This document shows, piece by piece, positions 30,522 through 31,869 of a DNA stretch of 31,869 nucleotides. The DNA lies in IMG/VR virus record IMGVR_UViG_3300025168_000367, positions 1 to 31,869 of that record. One strand, written 5' to 3'. Source of the DNA: a virus. Position 1 is the first letter of the stretch. Each line of letters starts with the position of its first letter. A program made the translations under genes and the position numbers. Under the pieces are notes generated by a model. That model did not search any database, had not been told where the DNA came from, and saw only the letters and a list, made by a program, of their open reading frames with translations.

Positions 30522-31769
30522 ATGAGTGATTTAAATGTGATACGAAAAGAGTTTCTTCAGAAGCTCAAAGAAACCGGCCAAGATTCGGTTTCGAGAACAG
30601 AACTAAACAAACTTGGCCAAGAAGTTGGTCTAAAAAGTTTCGGTTGGTTTACAAAAAAAGATGTAAATAAATTATCTAGAGGCCAGTATAAAGTGCCACA
30701 AGATATTTCAATTGCATTACAACCAGGCGGAGCTAGATTAAAAGTTTCCTCTGCAAAAGTTATTCCTTTTGTGCCTACTAAAATTGAGATAGAAGATTCA
30801 GGAAGTCGTATCGCAAATGTTACGACTGAACTTGCTATTACAAATTTAGTTCCAGATGTCTATGACAACTATGTGCCTTTCGGTAACTTTGCGGATATTC
30901 TTTCAATTGTTAAATCAGGCAAATTCTTTCCTGTGTTCGTTTCAGGCCATTCTGGTAATGGTAAAACAATGTCTATTGAGCAAGCTTGTGCTAAACTAAA
31001 GCGTAAGTGTGTGATTGTTTCAATGACACCTGAGACTGATGAATCAGACTTACTTGGTAACTATGTGTTAATCAATGGTCAGATGGAATGGAGAGATGGT
31101 CCTGTTACTACTGCTGCTAGACAAGGTGCAGTATTATGTATTGATGAGATTGATTACGGCGCTCAGAACCTTTCATGTCTTCAGCGTGTGCTAGAAGGTA
31201 AACCATTTTTGCTTAAGAAAAAAGGCGAATTGGTTGCTCCCTCTCCTGGGTTCACGGTCTTCGCCACTGCGAATACAAAAGGTAAAGGTTCTGATGACGG
31301 CCGTTATATGTTTACAAACATTCTTAACGAAGCTTTCTTAGAAAGATTTAGAAATACTTACGAACAAGAATGGCCACCTGCTTCTGTTGAGAAAAAAATT
31401 ATTATCGGAGAACTTGCTAAAAGTGGTTTGACTGATGATGATTTTGCCACTAAACTTGTTACTTGGGCTGATGCGATTAGAAAAACTTTCGCTGAAGGTG
31501 GTTGCGATGAAGTTGTTTCAACTAGAAGATTGGTTCAAGTCGTTGAGACTTTAAGTATCTTCGGTGATAAAACCAAATCGTTAGAACTATGTTTAAATAG
31601 ATTCGATGATGAAACCAAGATTTCGTTCCTTGACCTTTACACAAAGGTCGATGCTGGCGATGAGGCTTTCACTGTTGAAAATACAGATGAAGAAAAAACA
31701 GATGAAGAGATATTAGAAGAGATTAAAAGTGATGGTGATAATGAATTACATCCATCACAACTTACTTAG
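30522..31769 (+). CDS. cobS: CobS-like MoxR-type AAA+ ATPase
   Basis: This 415-aa protein starts at the ATG at 30522, which has TAGGAGA at 30506-30512; an upstream in-frame TTG at 30471 lacks such a site. The N-terminal 110 residues are a variable basic domain. Walker A is GHSGNGKT (142-149), Walker B VLCIDE (204-209) and sensor 1 ATANTKGKGSDDGRYMF, with FLERFRNTY later. These are the marks of the MoxR/CobS AAA+ family. It presumably works on, or with, the VWA protein encoded upstream. It ends in an acidic tail (EEKTDEEILEEIKSDGDN). Confidence 0.9.
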   Translation: MSDLNVIRKEFLQKLKETGQDSVSRTELNKLGQEVGLKSFGWFTKKDVNKLSRGQYKVPQDISIALQPGGARLKVSSAKVIPFVPTKIEIEDSGSRIANVTTELAITNLVPDVYDNYVPFGNFADILSIVKSGKFFPVFVSGHSGNGKTMSIEQACAKLKRKCVIVSMTPETDESDLLGNYVLINGQMEWRDGPVTTAARQGAVLCIDEIDYGAQNLSCLQRVLEGKPFLLKKKGELVAPSPGFTVFATANTKGKGSDDGRYMFTNILNEAFLERFRNTYEQEWPPASVEKKIIIGELAKSGLTDDDFATKLVTWADAIRKTFAEGGCDEVVSTRRLVQVVETLSIFGDKTKSLELCLNRFDDETKISFLDLYTKVDAGDEAFTVENTDEEKTDEEILEEIKSDGDNELHPSQLT

Positions 31770-31784
31770 GCAATAGAGCCTAAG
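31765..31784 (+). terminator. Weak hairpin at the end of cobS
   Basis: CTTAGGC (31765-31771) pairs with GCCTAAG (31778-31784) around AATAGA, and includes the cobS stop codon. Only TTT follows, so termination is likely inefficient. Confidence 0.4.
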
Positions 31785-31808
31785 TTTGCCTCATTCAGAC
31801 TACTTTTC

Positions 31809-31852
31809 TGATATAATTATACAATCAAGTGAAAGATTGCACGCTTGATTGT
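31809..31852 (+). promoter_or_regulatory. Extended -10 promoter with start-site inverted repeat
   Basis: TGATATAAT (31809-31817) is an extended -10 without a good -35 (TTGCCT at 31786 is 20 bases upstream). The inverted repeat ACAATCAAG (31821-31829) and CTTGATTGT (31844-31852) covers the expected start, as an operator or leader hairpin would. The gene it serves lies beyond the window. Confidence 0.4.
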
Positions 31853-31869
31853 TCTTTGTAATGCAATCA

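Overview
This window is a structural and DNA-metabolism segment of a T4-like myovirus (contractile tail). All convincing genes lie on the + strand, are tightly packed, often overlap at stop/start, and are AT-rich throughout. The order neck (gp13, gp14, gp15), small terminase gp16, large terminase gp17, sheath gp18, tube gp19, portal gp20, prohead core, protease gp21, scaffold gp22, capsid gp23, tube-fold gp3-like, uvsY, uvsW, gp55, gp47, gp46, and then a cobT/cobS-like pair is typical of marine T4-like phages (cyanophage and pelagiphage relatives). There are no photosynthesis genes here. The host cannot be fixed from the sequence; an AT-rich marine bacterium is an inference.

Layout. 1-3438: a terminator, then five fibre or virion-associated genes; the first has no ATG/GTG/TTG start and appears to begin at AUC, and three successive products end in GGTF. 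3449-8951: neck proteins and terminase, with a Dps-type ferroxidase gene between the two terminase subunits. 9025-11297: sheath and tube, closed by a terminator. 11347-18399: portal, three prohead-core-region proteins (one with a protamine-like Arg/Lys tail behind a possible gp21 cleavage site), an unknown beta-rich protein, protease, scaffold and capsid, closed by a UUCG-loop terminator. 18569-19108: a tail-tube-fold protein. 19114-27690: recombination and late-transcription genes behind a near-perfect sigma70 promoter; interspersed are a Sm-like candidate, a YunG-like Cys/His protein, a 50-aa lipoprotein, a DUF465 protein, a peptide deformylase and a DruA/DUF4338-domain protein. 27706-27889: a sigma70-type promoter followed by two tandem 69-nt tRNA-Gly-like RNAs. 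27953-31769: a metalloprotease-motif/VWA protein (CobT-like) and a MoxR-type AAA+ ATPase (CobS-like), each behind a copy of the same promoter module.

Regulation reads in two layers. Near-consensus sigma70 promoters (GCTTGAC then TATAAT) precede the uvsY cluster, the tRNA-like RNAs, cobT and cobS. TATAAATA-like boxes, the T4 late-promoter type recognised by gp55, precede fibre, sheath, tube, core, scaffold and tube-fold genes, and the phage encodes its own gp55.

Most unusual items: the two tRNA-Gly-like RNAs with a reduced D region and compensatory pairing changes; the core-region protein that looks like a capsid-targeting peptide fused to a protamine-like tail; a phage-borne DruA-family domain; the AUC start; the shared GGTF C-termini; and the terminase-linked Dps.
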